From a virus, in the IMG/VR virus record IMGVR_UViG_3300017963_000152, positions 1-37,400 of that record: a stretch of DNA of 37,400 nt; one strand, 5' to 3'. How positions within the stretch are numbered: the first letter of the stretch is position 1; the number at the start of each line of letters is the position of its first letter. The notes below the pieces were generated by a model, which did not search any database, was not told the DNA's origin, and worked only from the letters and a program-made list of their open reading frames with translations. Below are positions 1 through 6,547 of the stretch, piece by piece. The position numbers were made by a program, and so were the translations under genes.

Positions 1-310
1 GAGGTCCGCGTTGCTGAGGTCCGCGTTGCTGAGGTCCGCGTTGCTGAGGTCCGCGTAGCTGAGGTCCGCGTTGCTGAGGACCGCGTTGCTGAGGTCCGCG
101 TAGCTGAGGTCCGCGTTGCGGAGGACCGCGTTGCGGAGGACCGCGTAGCGGAGGTCCGCGTTGCTAAGCTCCGCGTAGCTGAGGTCCGCGTTGCTGAGGT
201 CCGCGTTGCTGAGGACCGCGTTGCGGAGGTCCGCGTTGCGGAGGACCGCGTTGCGGAGGTCCGCGTTGCGGAGGTCCGCGTTGCGGAGGTCCGCGTTGCT
301 GAGGTCCGCG
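1..310. repeat. 15-bp tandem repeat array, left end
   Basis: About 20 head-to-tail copies of GAGGTCCGCGTTGCT with few variants: GAGGACC, GTAGCT, TTGCG, and one AAGCTCC unit at 166. On the minus strand each unit codes for one pentapeptide. Near-identity at synonymous sites implies recent unit duplication, so copy number is probably unstable and may be collapsed in the assembly. Confidence 0.97.
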
Positions 311-384
311 CGTGTGCCTGTATTATCGCCCATCAGCCATCTAGTATGAGCATCTAATATTGACTTTAGTTTCGAGATTTTCAT
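1..384 (-). CDS. Pentapeptide-repeat protein, N-terminal part (runs off left end)
   Basis: The frame opens at ATG 384 with MKISKLKSILDAHTRWL, then MGDNTGTRADL, followed by about 20 pentapeptide units of the form (S/R)(N/Y)A(D/V/E)L to position 1, with no stop. Such units fold as a right-handed quadrilateral beta-helix. A short helical leader with an H-x-x-WL motif before the repeats is common in phage pentapeptide proteins. GAGGG lies just upstream of the start. MGDN (333) is an alternative start. The reading frame reaches position 1 exactly at a codon boundary, and the right end of the window begins with a codon of the same repeat, so this is one gene cut by the contig ends. Its base usage (ATC and GAT frequent outside the repeats) differs from all neighbours, which suggests recent acquisition. 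Known relatives mimic DNA or act in gyrase protection or host interaction; the role here is unknown. Confidence 0.85.
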   Translation of the reverse strand, partial: MKISKLKSILDAHTRWLMGDNTGTRADLSNADLRNADLRNADLRNAVLRNADLRNAVLSNADLSNADLSYAELSNADLRYAVLRNAVLRNADLSYADLSNAVLSNADLSYADLSNADLSNADLSNADL

Positions 385-550
385 TGATACCCTCACTTGC
401 AAAAGCCGGCCACAGAGGGTGGCCAGGGCACGACAACCTCAGCCCTTGCCGGCGTGTTGACGGTGCAATGACCGTTGGCGCCTGGCGTGCAAGGCCATAT
501 GTTGCGTGCGCTCTGACCAACCACTCTGTCAGCCGGCATTTCAGTTTCAC
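341..550 (-). CDS. Small unknown protein, start of last early gene before the pentapeptide gene
   Basis: A 69-residue frame starts with GTG overlapping the stop of the upstream gene (GTGA, 547-550) behind GGGGTGACGA, a good ribosome-binding site in this genome. The first 50 residues (MKLKCRLTEWLVRAHATYGL and on) lie in phage-type sequence. The last 15 residues run into the differently composed pentapeptide region and overlap that gene's start. A competing frame on the same bases, ATG 539 to stop 393 (48 residues, MPADRVVGQSARN), ends exactly where composition changes but has a weaker ribosome-binding site. Only one is likely to be real and I cannot decide firmly. No family recognised. Confidence 0.35.
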   Translation of the reverse strand: MKLKCRLTEWLVRAHATYGLARQAPTVIAPSTRRQGLRLSCPGHPLWPAFASEGINENLETKVNIRCSY

Positions 551-1002
551 TCGTCACCCCATATAAGCTCGTCAATGCGCTCAGCCAACTCAGCCGTGTA
601 CGCCGGCCTGTGCCATATGGCCTTGAGCCGGCGCACAAACGCCACATGCCCCAAGTCTCTGTCATAGTATTGACCCCATGTGAGCTCGAGTGGCTGAGGC
701 TCACCAACCCAGTCAAACTCATGCACGAGTCTCAGGCTCACCTGGTCACCGTCGTCGTACACGGCCAGGCTCGTCATGCTCAAACTCGAGGCCAGGTCAA
801 CGCCAACAATATGAGTGAGCCGCGGTTTCTCAGGCCGCCGTGGCCAGCGCCCAAGAGCCAACCCCAACACCCACGGCGCCAGTGGCCCAAGAGGTACGTG
901 CCATACTACCCACAACAGCACCCGCCGGCGGTAGTGTACCAGGTGTATGAGCACCAGGCCGGCGGCAATGACTGACCAGTACAACCACGTGGGTATGCCC
1001 AT
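547..1002 (-). CDS. Membrane-anchored unknown protein
   Basis: 151 residues. The N-terminus (WLYWSVIAAGLVLIHLV, then a basic RRR and a second hydrophobic stretch VLLWVVWHVPLGPLAPWVL) indicates one or two membrane helices. A soluble domain of about 95 residues follows (IVGVDLASSLSMTSLAVYDD, ELIWGDE). The ATG is preceded by GAGGTGGTGAC. Its stop overlaps the start of the next frame. No family recognised. The IVGVDLASS segment recalls an actin/RNase H-fold first strand, but there is too little to assign it. Confidence 0.75.
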   Translation of the reverse strand: MGIPTWLYWSVIAAGLVLIHLVHYRRRVLLWVVWHVPLGPLAPWVLGLALGRWPRRPEKPRLTHIVGVDLASSLSMTSLAVYDDGDQVSLRLVHEFDWVGEPQPLELTWGQYYDRDLGHVAFVRRLKAIWHRPAYTAELAERIDELIWGDE

Positions 1003-1003
1003 G

Positions 1004-1417
1004 TCACCACCTCACACTCATAACAGTCACGCCGTACCCAGTGCCAACCCACATGACGCCGGTGACCTTTTCAACAGTCATGCCAAACACATACTGGTCA
1101 AGGTCAATGACACTCTGCCGGTCCCACAACAGCCGGCCTCGAGGCAAACAGTTGAGCCGGTATATTTGTGACCCAACAGCAACCATGAGCCACGTTTGGT
1201 ACCAGTCAACGGCCTCACATTGAGCGCACTTGGGGTGACCTGGTGGCAACCAGGCGGCACCGTCAACCAAACGCGGCCTCACTGGCGTGCTCACGTCAAT
1301 GACTTGCACACCCTGAGTGCCAGCCGGCACATATGCGTATGGGTACTTGAGCGCCGGCCTCTTGGCCATGTCAGGCACAGTGCAATGGCCCAGTATGGTG
1401 ACCTGAGGCTCACTCAT
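1004..1417 (-). CDS. LVIVD-like beta-strand protein
   Basis: 137 residues from ATG 1417 (MSEPQVTILGHC), overlapping the upstream gene's 3' end by 8 bases, with GGTGACGAGC in front. The segment YAYVPAGTQGVQVIDVSTP followed by VRPRLV matches the LVIVD repeat (Y-AYVA-G--GLQVIDVSDP---P-LV) that forms blades of bacterial surface beta-propellers. The rest continues as beta-strands (WLMVAVGSQIY, YVFGMTVEKVTGVMWVGTGYG). A full propeller needs several blades, so this is either a fragment or an oligomer-forming mini version. There is no signal peptide. It sits with small early unknowns. An in-frame upstream Met at 1492 is inside the previous gene and less likely. Confidence 0.75.
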   Translation of the reverse strand: MSEPQVTILGHCTVPDMAKRPALKYPYAYVPAGTQGVQVIDVSTPVRPRLVDGAAWLPPGHPKCAQCEAVDWYQTWLMVAVGSQIYRLNCLPRGRLLWDRQSVIDLDQYVFGMTVEKVTGVMWVGTGYGVTVMSVRW

Positions 1418-1832
1418 GCTCGTCACCCAGTGCAGTTGCATGAGGCCGCACTTGCTCATGTACGTGAAATGGCCGCGGTACCTCAGGCACACCAGGCGCC
1501 ATGCCCTTTACGTCAGCCTCGTCACCGGCCTCAGTCTCAGGCTGACCACCAGGCTCACCATACCCCCTCGTTGGTGTGGCGGGTGCCGGCGTGGCCGGTT
1601 GCTCAGCCACCTCACTGACCTCAACAACCTTGCCGCTGAGCACCTCAACCTTGCGCTCTCGCGTGAAAACCTCAGTGACCAATGCCGGCGCCGGCGCCGG
1701 TCCCATTTGGCCAATGGTGAGTTTGCCCACAGCGTGCCAACCGGCCAGTTTGAGTGCCGTGTGCATGTCCGACATGGCACCCTCAAGGCCGCTGACCGTG
1801 AGAGTTTCGACGACGTGTTTGGTACTTTTCAC
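1410..1832 (-). CDS. Unknown early protein with Pro/Ala linker
   Basis: 140 residues starting at GTG 1832, seven bases after an AAGGGGG ribosome-binding site. The N-terminal half (MKSTKHVVETLTVSGLEGAM, LAGWHAVGKLTIGQMG) looks folded. A low-complexity Pro/Ala/Thr/Glu segment follows (residues about 75-105), and the tail contains several His residues. No family recognised. It is part of the run of closely spaced small early genes. Confidence 0.7.
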   Translation of the reverse strand: MKSTKHVVETLTVSGLEGAMSDMHTALKLAGWHAVGKLTIGQMGPAPAPALVTEVFTRERKVEVLSGKVVEVSEVAEQPATPAPATPTRGYGEPGGQPETEAGDEADVKGMAPGVPEVPRPFHVHEQVRPHATALGDEHE

Positions 1833-1880
1833 TGCAACCCCCTTGTGTTGCGGGTGAGCTCGTCACCCTGGTTTATGGTG

Positions 1881-2063
1881 TCACGTCCTGAGGCTCAGCC
1901 TCAGGGTCACCGTTGACCACGTCCTCGTCAGGTACGTCATGCCGGCTTGCCGGCGTGTATGTGGCTCGAGCCGTCTAAGCCTCTCGAGCTCAGGGTGTGT
2001 GGCCGGCCACAACGGCGTTTCACGCATGGCCTTGAGCAATGCGTGTTTCAACAACCCTGTCAC
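1881..2063 (-). CDS. Small unknown protein, possible frame switch near its end
   Basis: 60 residues. GTG 2063 overlaps the upstream stop (GTGA) and has AAGGGGGTGCATT in front. The first 40 residues (LLKHALLKAMRETPLWPATH, ELERLRRLEPHTRRQ) look like a helical, basic protein. From about 1940 on, the -1 frame reads HDVPDEDVVNGDPEAEPQDV, ending at TAA 1873-1875. This acidic tail fits phage codon habits at least as well as the frame used. A sequence error or a frameshift near 1940 is possible. Confidence 0.55.
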   Translation of the reverse strand: MTGLLKHALLKAMRETPLWPATHPELERLRRLEPHTRRQAGMTYLTRTWSTVTLRLSLRT

Positions 2064-2383
2064 AATGCACCCCCTTGCCTGGTCATGAGCTCAGCCGGTG
2101 CCTCGAGTATTTTGGTGGCTCTCATGAGTTTGAGGTACAAGCTCGAGGTTGGGTGCCGGTGCATTGACCACCAACTGACCTCACGCTCACCATGCTCGAG
2201 TGACCACCCCCCCCAACAACCATTGCGGTGCCGGCGCTGACTTGTACCGGCCTTGAAAGCCTTGACACACTCAGCGCACCAACCCGCAATGACAGCCGCG
2301 TTTTTGGTGTACTGAAACACATGACCACAAAACGCCACCGCCGGCCTGTCAGGGTGGTCAACACAACTGACTGTCACTTTCAC
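2060..2383 (-). CDS. Small Cys/His-rich unknown protein
   Basis: 107 residues. GTG 2383 follows AGGGGGTTGTGAC. The N-terminal half carries C7-x-x-H, C19-G-H and C-A-E-C (residues about 36-39) spaced like a zinc-binding treble clef or ribbon. The C-terminal half is less ordered (CWGGWSLEHGERE). One of several Cys-rich mini-proteins in the early block. No specific family recognised. Confidence 0.7.
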   Translation of the reverse strand: MKVTVSCVDHPDRPAVAFCGHVFQYTKNAAVIAGWCAECVKAFKAGTSQRRHRNGCWGGWSLEHGEREVSWWSMHRHPTSSLYLKLMRATKILEAPAELMTRQGGAL

Positions 2384-2384
2384 G

Positions 2385-2711
2385 TCACAACCCCCTGTGT
2401 ATTTTCAGGTTTCGTTTGTTTGGCCGGCCAGGTATGGTTGCCGGCGCCTGGTCCCTCGAGGGTACGGCCTTGCGTTTCAGCGGTCCTCGAGTTGGTGTGG
2501 GCACCTTGAGCTCAAACCCCTCAGAGCATATGTGCTCAAACAGTGCCTTGAGCTCTTGCCTGTGCTCGTCGCCGTCAGGCACCCACAGAGCAAACATGAG
2601 GTGTGCCTGGCGGCGGTCAAACGCAACAAACCCGTCGAGCTCGAGCGTGACGGTGCCGGCCTCGAGAGTCACAGGCTTGTCAAATGTCCCAAGCCACTTG
2701 TTGACGGCCAT
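2385..2711 (-). CDS. Unknown early protein
   Basis: 108 residues from ATG 2711 (MAVNKWLGTFDKPVTLEAGT), preceded by GAGGTGAGGTC. The first 70 residues look like a compact alpha/beta domain (VTLELDGFVAFDRRQAHLMF, ALFEHICSEGFEL). The tail (TRGPLKRKAVPSRDQAP, RPNKRNLKIHRG) is very basic and may bind nucleic acid. No family recognised. Confidence 0.7.
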   Translation of the reverse strand: MAVNKWLGTFDKPVTLEAGTVTLELDGFVAFDRRQAHLMFALWVPDGDEHRQELKALFEHICSEGFELKVPTPTRGPLKRKAVPSRDQAPATIPGRPNKRNLKIHRGL

Positions 2712-2715
2712 GACC

Positions 2716-3099
2716 TCACCTCGAGCGTGCGGCCTCGGGCTCACGGTTGAGAGCCAAGGCCAACTCTGTGACACGCTCAAACGTGAGCGTAAACGGCGTC
2801 AGTTTGTCAGGTATGCCGCCACCCAACTGTTGGTTGGCATTGAGTACCTGAGCCACCAACTCAGTCATGAGCTCACCAATACCCTCAGGTCCGTCAGGCC
2901 GTATGTACCTGACACGTTGCCCACAGAGCACCCGCGGTACCTCAATGCACACGTCACTGGGTGAGCGTCCCTCTTGCTCACGGTAGTGTTTGAGGCCAAC
3001 CTGTAACAGTGCCTCAATCGGGTCAAACGTGCTCTCTCGAGGTGAAATGACGAGAGCACCACCCTCAATGCGTATGTCCTCACGCTGTACTTGGGCCAT
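2716..3099 (-). CDS. Unknown early protein
   Basis: 127 residues from ATG 3099 after AGAGGGGGTTGCA. MAQVQREDIRIEGGALVISP and FDPIEALLQVGLKHYREQEG suggest a helical protein; conserved-looking segments are CIEVPRVLCGQRVRYIRPDG and a C-terminal LTFERVTELALALN. No signal peptide, no metal motif. No family recognised. Confidence 0.7.
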   Translation of the reverse strand: MAQVQREDIRIEGGALVISPRESTFDPIEALLQVGLKHYREQEGRSPSDVCIEVPRVLCGQRVRYIRPDGPEGIGELMTELVAQVLNANQQLGGGIPDKLTPFTLTFERVTELALALNREPEAARSR

Positions 3100-3373
3100 T
3101 GCAACCCCCTCTCTTGGTGTCCTCTGCCGCCTTATTCCACCGCCTGAGTTTCTCAAGCTCTCTCTCGTGTTTCTCTTGCCACTTGCGGTTGAGTTGACGG
3201 TCAGCGTACTCACGCTTGAATTGCTCAGCGTACTTGCACGTTTTGAAATGCAACTGTCGTGTGGCACGGTCCAACACAATAACGTTGCCCTTGCGTGACG
3301 TGCTCAGTATGACCTCAGCGTTGCAACGCCGGCACCGCGTCAGTTTCTCACCCCAACCGTCAGCCTTGGTCAT
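3080..3373 (-). CDS. Small protein with CxxC motif and helical tail
   Basis: 97 residues. The start overlaps the upstream stop (ATGA at 3370-3373). It has C14-R-R-C17 near the N-terminus, a short beta segment (NVIVLDRATRQLHFKTC), then a long charged helix (EQFKREYADRQLNRKWQEKH) with coiled-coil character. Could be a small DNA-binding or adaptor protein. No family recognised. Its 3' end overlaps the start of the next gene. Confidence 0.65.
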   Translation of the reverse strand: MTKADGWGEKLTRCRRCNAEVILSTSRKGNVIVLDRATRQLHFKTCKYAEQFKREYADRQLNRKWQEKHERELEKLRRWNKAAEDTKRGGCNGPSTA

Positions 3374-3633
3374 GACTGGCCCAACCCAAATGGCCCCTTG
3401 AGTATGTTGGGGTCAATGGGCATTGGCACCTGACGTGCGGCCTGGTTGAGTCCAATGAGCGCATGTGCCGCGGCCACAAACGCACAAACACCGCCACCGT
3501 CACGGCGCATGGCCCACGCGGGACACCCAACACCAACGCACAGAGGTATGGTGGCACCCTGACCACCACCCTCTTGCAATGCCAGTGCGGCCATTGAGAA
3601 AAAACAAATGTGTTGCGGCCTCTCCGGCACCAC
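3370..3633 (-). CDS. Unknown protein rich in Gly and Ala
   Basis: 87 residues using GTG 3633 or the adjacent GTG 3630 behind TTTGAGGTGTG. ATG 3594 is an alternative without a good ribosome-binding site. The sequence (MAALALQEGGGQGATIPLCV, CAFVAAAHALIGLNQ) has amphipathic helices, but I recognise no motif. It lies between the exonuclease and the CxxC protein, so a role in DNA metabolism is possible but only by position. Confidence 0.55.
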   Translation of the reverse strand: MVPERPQHICFFSMAALALQEGGGQGATIPLCVGVGCPAWAMRRDGGGVCAFVAAAHALIGLNQAARQVPMPIDPNILKGPFGLGQS

Positions 3634-3662
3634 ACCTCAAACGGCCACCCTGGTTGTGTCTC

Positions 3663-4724
3663 TTACCCCTCACTCTCAGAGGTTGGCTCAATGAGCCTGT
3701 CAAACGACGTGCGCACCTGTATGCCAGGCGTTGCATACTTGGCCTTGACGTCTGCCGGTATGTCATACGAGGTGTACTTAGTGCCCTTGGCGGTGGCCAT
3801 AAAGTCACCAACAATGACACGGTGTATGTCACCAACCTCAAACCTGGCCGGCAACGTGGCCTTGACAGCGGCCTTGGCGTGTTTGTCGAGCTCGTCATAC
3901 CTCTTGCGTGCCTCGTCGAGTTTCTCACGCTCGACGAGCTCAGCGGCCAACTCAGGGTCACTCAGCATGACAATGCCAGGTCCGTGGTCAAGCTCAGGGT
4001 TGCACTGCCGGCCACGCCACTCACAACGCCGGCAATGTGACGGGTCAGAGTGAAATGGCGGCACCTCGTCACGCTTGAGGTACTCAACAACCTTTTCACA
4101 GTGGCTCAGCACCCACTCAGCCACCTCGAGGTCAAGAGTGACGTCAAACACCTTGAGGCCACCCAAGAGGTTGTCAAGGACAATGAGCCCCTCACTCTCA
4201 TCAGCGGCCAAGAGGTACCCTTGTATTTGCCACAGGTACCGCTCAGTCCACGGCCACGTGTGCAAGTCCTCGAGGCACCGCACCTGTGCAAAGAAATTGG
4301 GGTGCATACTCTTGCACTCATACACAGGCTTGGCGCCGTGCCACCTCAGGCGCCCGTCAATGCGCCCAGTGGCCACGAGGGTGCCGTCACGGCCATTGAG
4401 CTCAAACGGCCTCTGACCCTCGACGAGCTCAAAACCAATGTCCTCGAGCAACCGGCCAATGACACGCTCACGCTCGTTGCCAATGGCAAACCTGGCCTTG
4501 AGGTCAGGTGACACCGGCGGCCTGGCATCCCAGTGAGTTATGCTGAGCACCTCAGCACGCAAACACTTGTCAAGCGTACCCAGTGTTGGGTTGCGCTTGT
4601 GCCACTTGCCGGCGTCCTCTTGGGCCAACCGGCGCCAATATGCCTCACGTGCCTCGAGTATGGCCGCGGCCAGGCTTGGCCTCTCACTCACGCTCTGCAA
4701 ACTTGGCTCGTTGCTCTGCGGCAA
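3663..4724 (-). CDS. PD-(D/E)XK nuclease, RecB/Cas4-like exonuclease
   Basis: About 353 residues. I place the start at TTG 4724 because AGGGGGTGAGGACT lies directly before it; GTG 4733 overlaps that site. The nuclease core is visible: acidic helix GNERERVIGRLLED (about 82-95), ATGRID with Asp near 123, then VYECKS with Glu 136 and Lys 138 (the D...ExK signature), and a downstream WQIQGYLLA helix. A later cluster H-C-R-R-C-E-W-R-G-R-Q-C recalls the metal cluster of Cas4/AddB-type nucleases, though it is not the full four-Cys pattern. It directly follows the probable annealing protein, the classic phage pair for recombination, so it likely resects double-strand ends. The C-terminal 120 residues are helical. 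Confidence 0.8.
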   Translation of the reverse strand: MPQSNEPSLQSVSERPSLAAAILEAREAYWRRLAQEDAGKWHKRNPTLGTLDKCLRAEVLSITHWDARPPVSPDLKARFAIGNERERVIGRLLEDIGFELVEGQRPFELNGRDGTLVATGRIDGRLRWHGAKPVYECKSMHPNFFAQVRCLEDLHTWPWTERYLWQIQGYLLAADESEGLIVLDNLLGGLKVFDVTLDLEVAEWVLSHCEKVVEYLKRDEVPPFHSDPSHCRRCEWRGRQCNPELDHGPGIVMLSDPELAAELVEREKLDEARKRYDELDKHAKAAVKATLPARFEVGDIHRVIVGDFMATAKGTKYTSYDIPADVKAKYATPGIQVRTSFDRLIEPTSESEG

Positions 4725-5604
4725 AGTCCTCACCCCCTAACTCGACGAGCTTGTCAACAGCCTCGTCGTACATACTGCGCGGTATGTCAGAAACACCGGC
4801 CACCTGAAACTGACTGGGCAACCAGTCATGTACCCACGCTTGCACGTCCTCACTGGCCATACCAACGGCACGGCCAGCGGCATATGCAATGGCCCAAAAC
4901 CTATTTGCCTGTGGTCCTGAAATGGTGCGTGTGTCAGCCTCACCGTTGGGTGGTGGCGCCTGTGCGGCCTCTTTTTGTTTCTTGCCCTTGTACTCAATGT
5001 TGCTCACCTTGGCGCCGTCGAGGCCGCCGGCTTTCAAGTCCTCGATGGTCATGCCTTGCAAGCCGGCCAACCGTGGCACCGCTCTCGAGTACCAGTTGGT
5101 TTCCGCGGCCTTGGCCACGTCCCACTCGTCGAGCACACCCTTTTGGTTGGCAAAAAACTCGTCACTCGAGGTGCGTGCCCCAGTTATGAGTGGCAGTTGC
5201 ACACCCAGTGTGCGTGAGTATGCGCCGGCACGGTACACGTACGTGTACGAGCCGTCAGGGTTGTTTATGCGCTGTACCTGAGGCTCAATGACGACGAGGC
5301 CAAGCAACGGCGCAATGCGCTGACAACCCTTTTCCTCGAGGTGGTACACCATTTTGCCGCCGGCGGCCTTGTGTCCAACCCAGTCACCGGCGTACGTGGC
5401 CTTTATGAGAGCCGGCTTGAGCATACGCAAGAGCTCAACCATTTTCTCAATCATTTGCACGGTTTTGGCGGGGTCAAGCCGCACCAACGCGGCCATGTGC
5501 TCAGGTGACCACAGTTTGTCAGGCACAAACGCGGCCTCAGTTTCAGGCTCTCGTGGCGGCAATACCTCAACCTCAGGCTCAGCCGCCTTGTCTTTTTCAG
5601 CCAT
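4684..5604 (-). CDS. Probable single-strand annealing/recombination protein
   Basis: 306 residues, ATG behind AGAGGGGTGTTGT. Acidic N-terminus, then a helix (MAALVRLDPAKTVQMIEKMV) and a core with KATYAGDWVGHKAAGGKMVY, KGCQRIAPLLGLVV, SYTYVYRAGAYSRTLG and AETNWYSRAVPRLAGLQGMT. This order (DWV, G-x-x-kiaplfG, then aa-tn-ravtrl-Gl) recurs in phage proteins encoded beside RecB-like nucleases. It ends with a helical domain (GPQANRFWAIAYAAG, YDEAVDKLVEL) seen in annealing proteins. I infer DNA strand annealing from the partner nuclease and the pattern; it is not RecT, Erf or Sak by obvious motif. Confidence 0.55.
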   Translation of the reverse strand: MAEKDKAAEPEVEVLPPREPETEAAFVPDKLWSPEHMAALVRLDPAKTVQMIEKMVELLRMLKPALIKATYAGDWVGHKAAGGKMVYHLEEKGCQRIAPLLGLVVIEPQVQRINNPDGSYTYVYRAGAYSRTLGVQLPLITGARTSSDEFFANQKGVLDEWDVAKAAETNWYSRAVPRLAGLQGMTIEDLKAGGLDGAKVSNIEYKGKKQKEAAQAPPPNGEADTRTISGPQANRFWAIAYAAGRAVGMASEDVQAWVHDWLPSQFQVAGVSDIPRSMYDEAVDKLVELGGEDFAAEQRAKFAERE

Positions 5605-5624
5605 ACAACACCCCTCTCAGTTAC

Positions 5625-5655
5625 GTGGCCAGGCGGCATGTCACCACCTGGCCAC
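5625..5655. promoter_or_regulatory. Intergenic hairpin before the annealing protein gene
   Basis: Perfect 9-bp inverted repeat GTGGCCAGG / CCTGGCCAC with a 13-base loop, lying between the stop of the upstream small gene (5659) and the ribosome-binding site of the annealing protein. No T-run follows on the minus strand, so it is not a standard terminator. It could set mRNA stability or translation of the downstream gene, or be an operator. Confidence 0.45.
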
Positions 5656-5658
5656 AGG

Positions 5659-5877
5659 TCAATGGCTCAGTGTTTTCTCAATGAGCCGGCGCGTATGCTC
5701 ACAGAGGTCAACAACAACCGCGGTGAGCACCTTGACAGTACAGTCACCCCACTTGCTCTCGTACCACTGACAGTCAGTACCAAGGCATTGCCGCCAAGTC
5801 TCATGAGCTCGTTGCGGCCTGTCAGGTTGGGTGCGGTCAGCGTGTTCAAACAGTGGGCATTTGCGTGTTTCGGCCAT
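5659..5877 (-). CDS. Small Cys-rich protein
   Basis: 72 residues, ATG after GTGAGGTGAGGC. MAETRKCPLFEH, QCLGTDCQWYESKWGDCTV and VDLCEH place Cys/His in a pattern that could bind one zinc ion. The C-terminus is a helix (LCEHTRRLIEKTLS). The CLGTDCQWY motif resembles small phage zinc-ribbon proteins. Unknown function; in the early operon just before the recombination genes. Confidence 0.65.
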   Translation of the reverse strand: MAETRKCPLFEHADRTQPDRPQRAHETWRQCLGTDCQWYESKWGDCTVKVLTAVVVDLCEHTRRLIEKTLSH

Positions 5878-5880
5878 GCC

Positions 5881-6156
5881 TCACCTCACTGAGCCAACAG
5901 GCTTGTCGGCACCACGCTCACCACATGCGCTGACCTTGGCGTGCGTCAACCCCTTGACTATGCCATTGATGACAAATGCCGGGCATGTGGTGTCACCTTG
6001 GCAGAGGTCAACAACCCTGACGCTGTGCCGCAAGAGGTCAGCCCGTGTGCGCTGAGGGTTGAGCACCTCAACCTCAGGCACCAAGAGCACGTGGTACCTC
6101 TTGACCTCGTCAACGTGTTTCGCTTGGCTGTCACAAATGTCACAGACATGTGCCAT
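5881..6156 (-). CDS. Small Cys-rich protein with CxxC
   Basis: 91 residues from ATG 6156, seven bases after AAGGGGG. MAHVCDICDSQAKHV gives C5-x-x-C8; VVDLCQGDTTC and a late SACGERG supply further Cys, compatible with a zinc ribbon. The middle (YHVLLVPEVEVLNPQRTRAD) is beta-like. An upstream in-frame GTG (6234) lacks a ribosome-binding site. The 116 bases before it (6157-6272) show no gene. Confidence 0.65.
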   Translation of the reverse strand: MAHVCDICDSQAKHVDEVKRYHVLLVPEVEVLNPQRTRADLLRHSVRVVDLCQGDTTCPAFVINGIVKGLTHAKVSACGERGADKPVGSVR

Positions 6157-6272
6157 GTCGCAACCCCCTTGAGGTGTGGTGAGGGTGCCGCCGGCTTTCA
6201 CAACATGCGTACCAGTGGGTAGTTTCTGACGCACAACTAACTACTCAGCCGGCACGGCACACCCTCACCACG

Positions 6273-6545
6273 TCAAAACAACTCACACTGCCGTGGCCGT
6301 TTTCTTAGGTCCACTAGAGAAACGCCGGCCACCACCAGGTGCAACCCGTCCTCGTGAGCGTGCTGTTTCACCCCCTCGAGCTCACGCGGGTCAAGTGTCA
6401 ACAACTCAGAGTGACGTGCCCCCCCTCTGCCGTGGTATTTGCCGCCACATATACAGCGGCACTCAGTACCTTTTGCCTCGTGGCACTTAGCGTCACAACG
6501 GCCAACACAACCGTCAGAGTTATACAACGCCAGTATGGTTGCCAT
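6273..6545 (-). CDS. Conserved phage Cys-rich protein (GCxGRCDAKC type)
   Basis: 90 residues. The N-terminus reads MATILALYNSDGCVGRCDAK followed by CHEAKGTECRCICGGKYHGR. This is a recognisable conserved phage motif (DGCxGRCDAKCyxA---C-CICgGxnHG) found mostly in actinobacteriophage-type genomes and of unknown function; the Cys spacing suggests metal binding. It starts two bases after the upstream stop (TAA GG ATG), so it is probably translated by re-initiation; AAGG abuts the ATG. The C-terminal half (LDPRELEGVKQHAHEDGLHL) is helical. Confidence 0.8.
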   Translation of the reverse strand: MATILALYNSDGCVGRCDAKCHEAKGTECRCICGGKYHGRGGARHSELLTLDPRELEGVKQHAHEDGLHLVVAGVSLVDLRKRPRQCELF

Positions 6546-6547
6546 CC

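Noticed and set aside
1-310. CRISPR array or phage origin iterons at the window ends
   Set aside because: The 15-bp units are contiguous without spacers and read in frame as pentapeptide repeats of one protein.
3465-4040. Long plus-strand open frame across the exonuclease gene
   Set aside because: It is a shadow of the strong minus-strand nuclease gene; no ribosome-binding site and no recognisable protein features. Several similar plus-strand frames (for example 7636-8211, 11562-12344, 20777-21637, 27500-28450) were rejected for the same reason.
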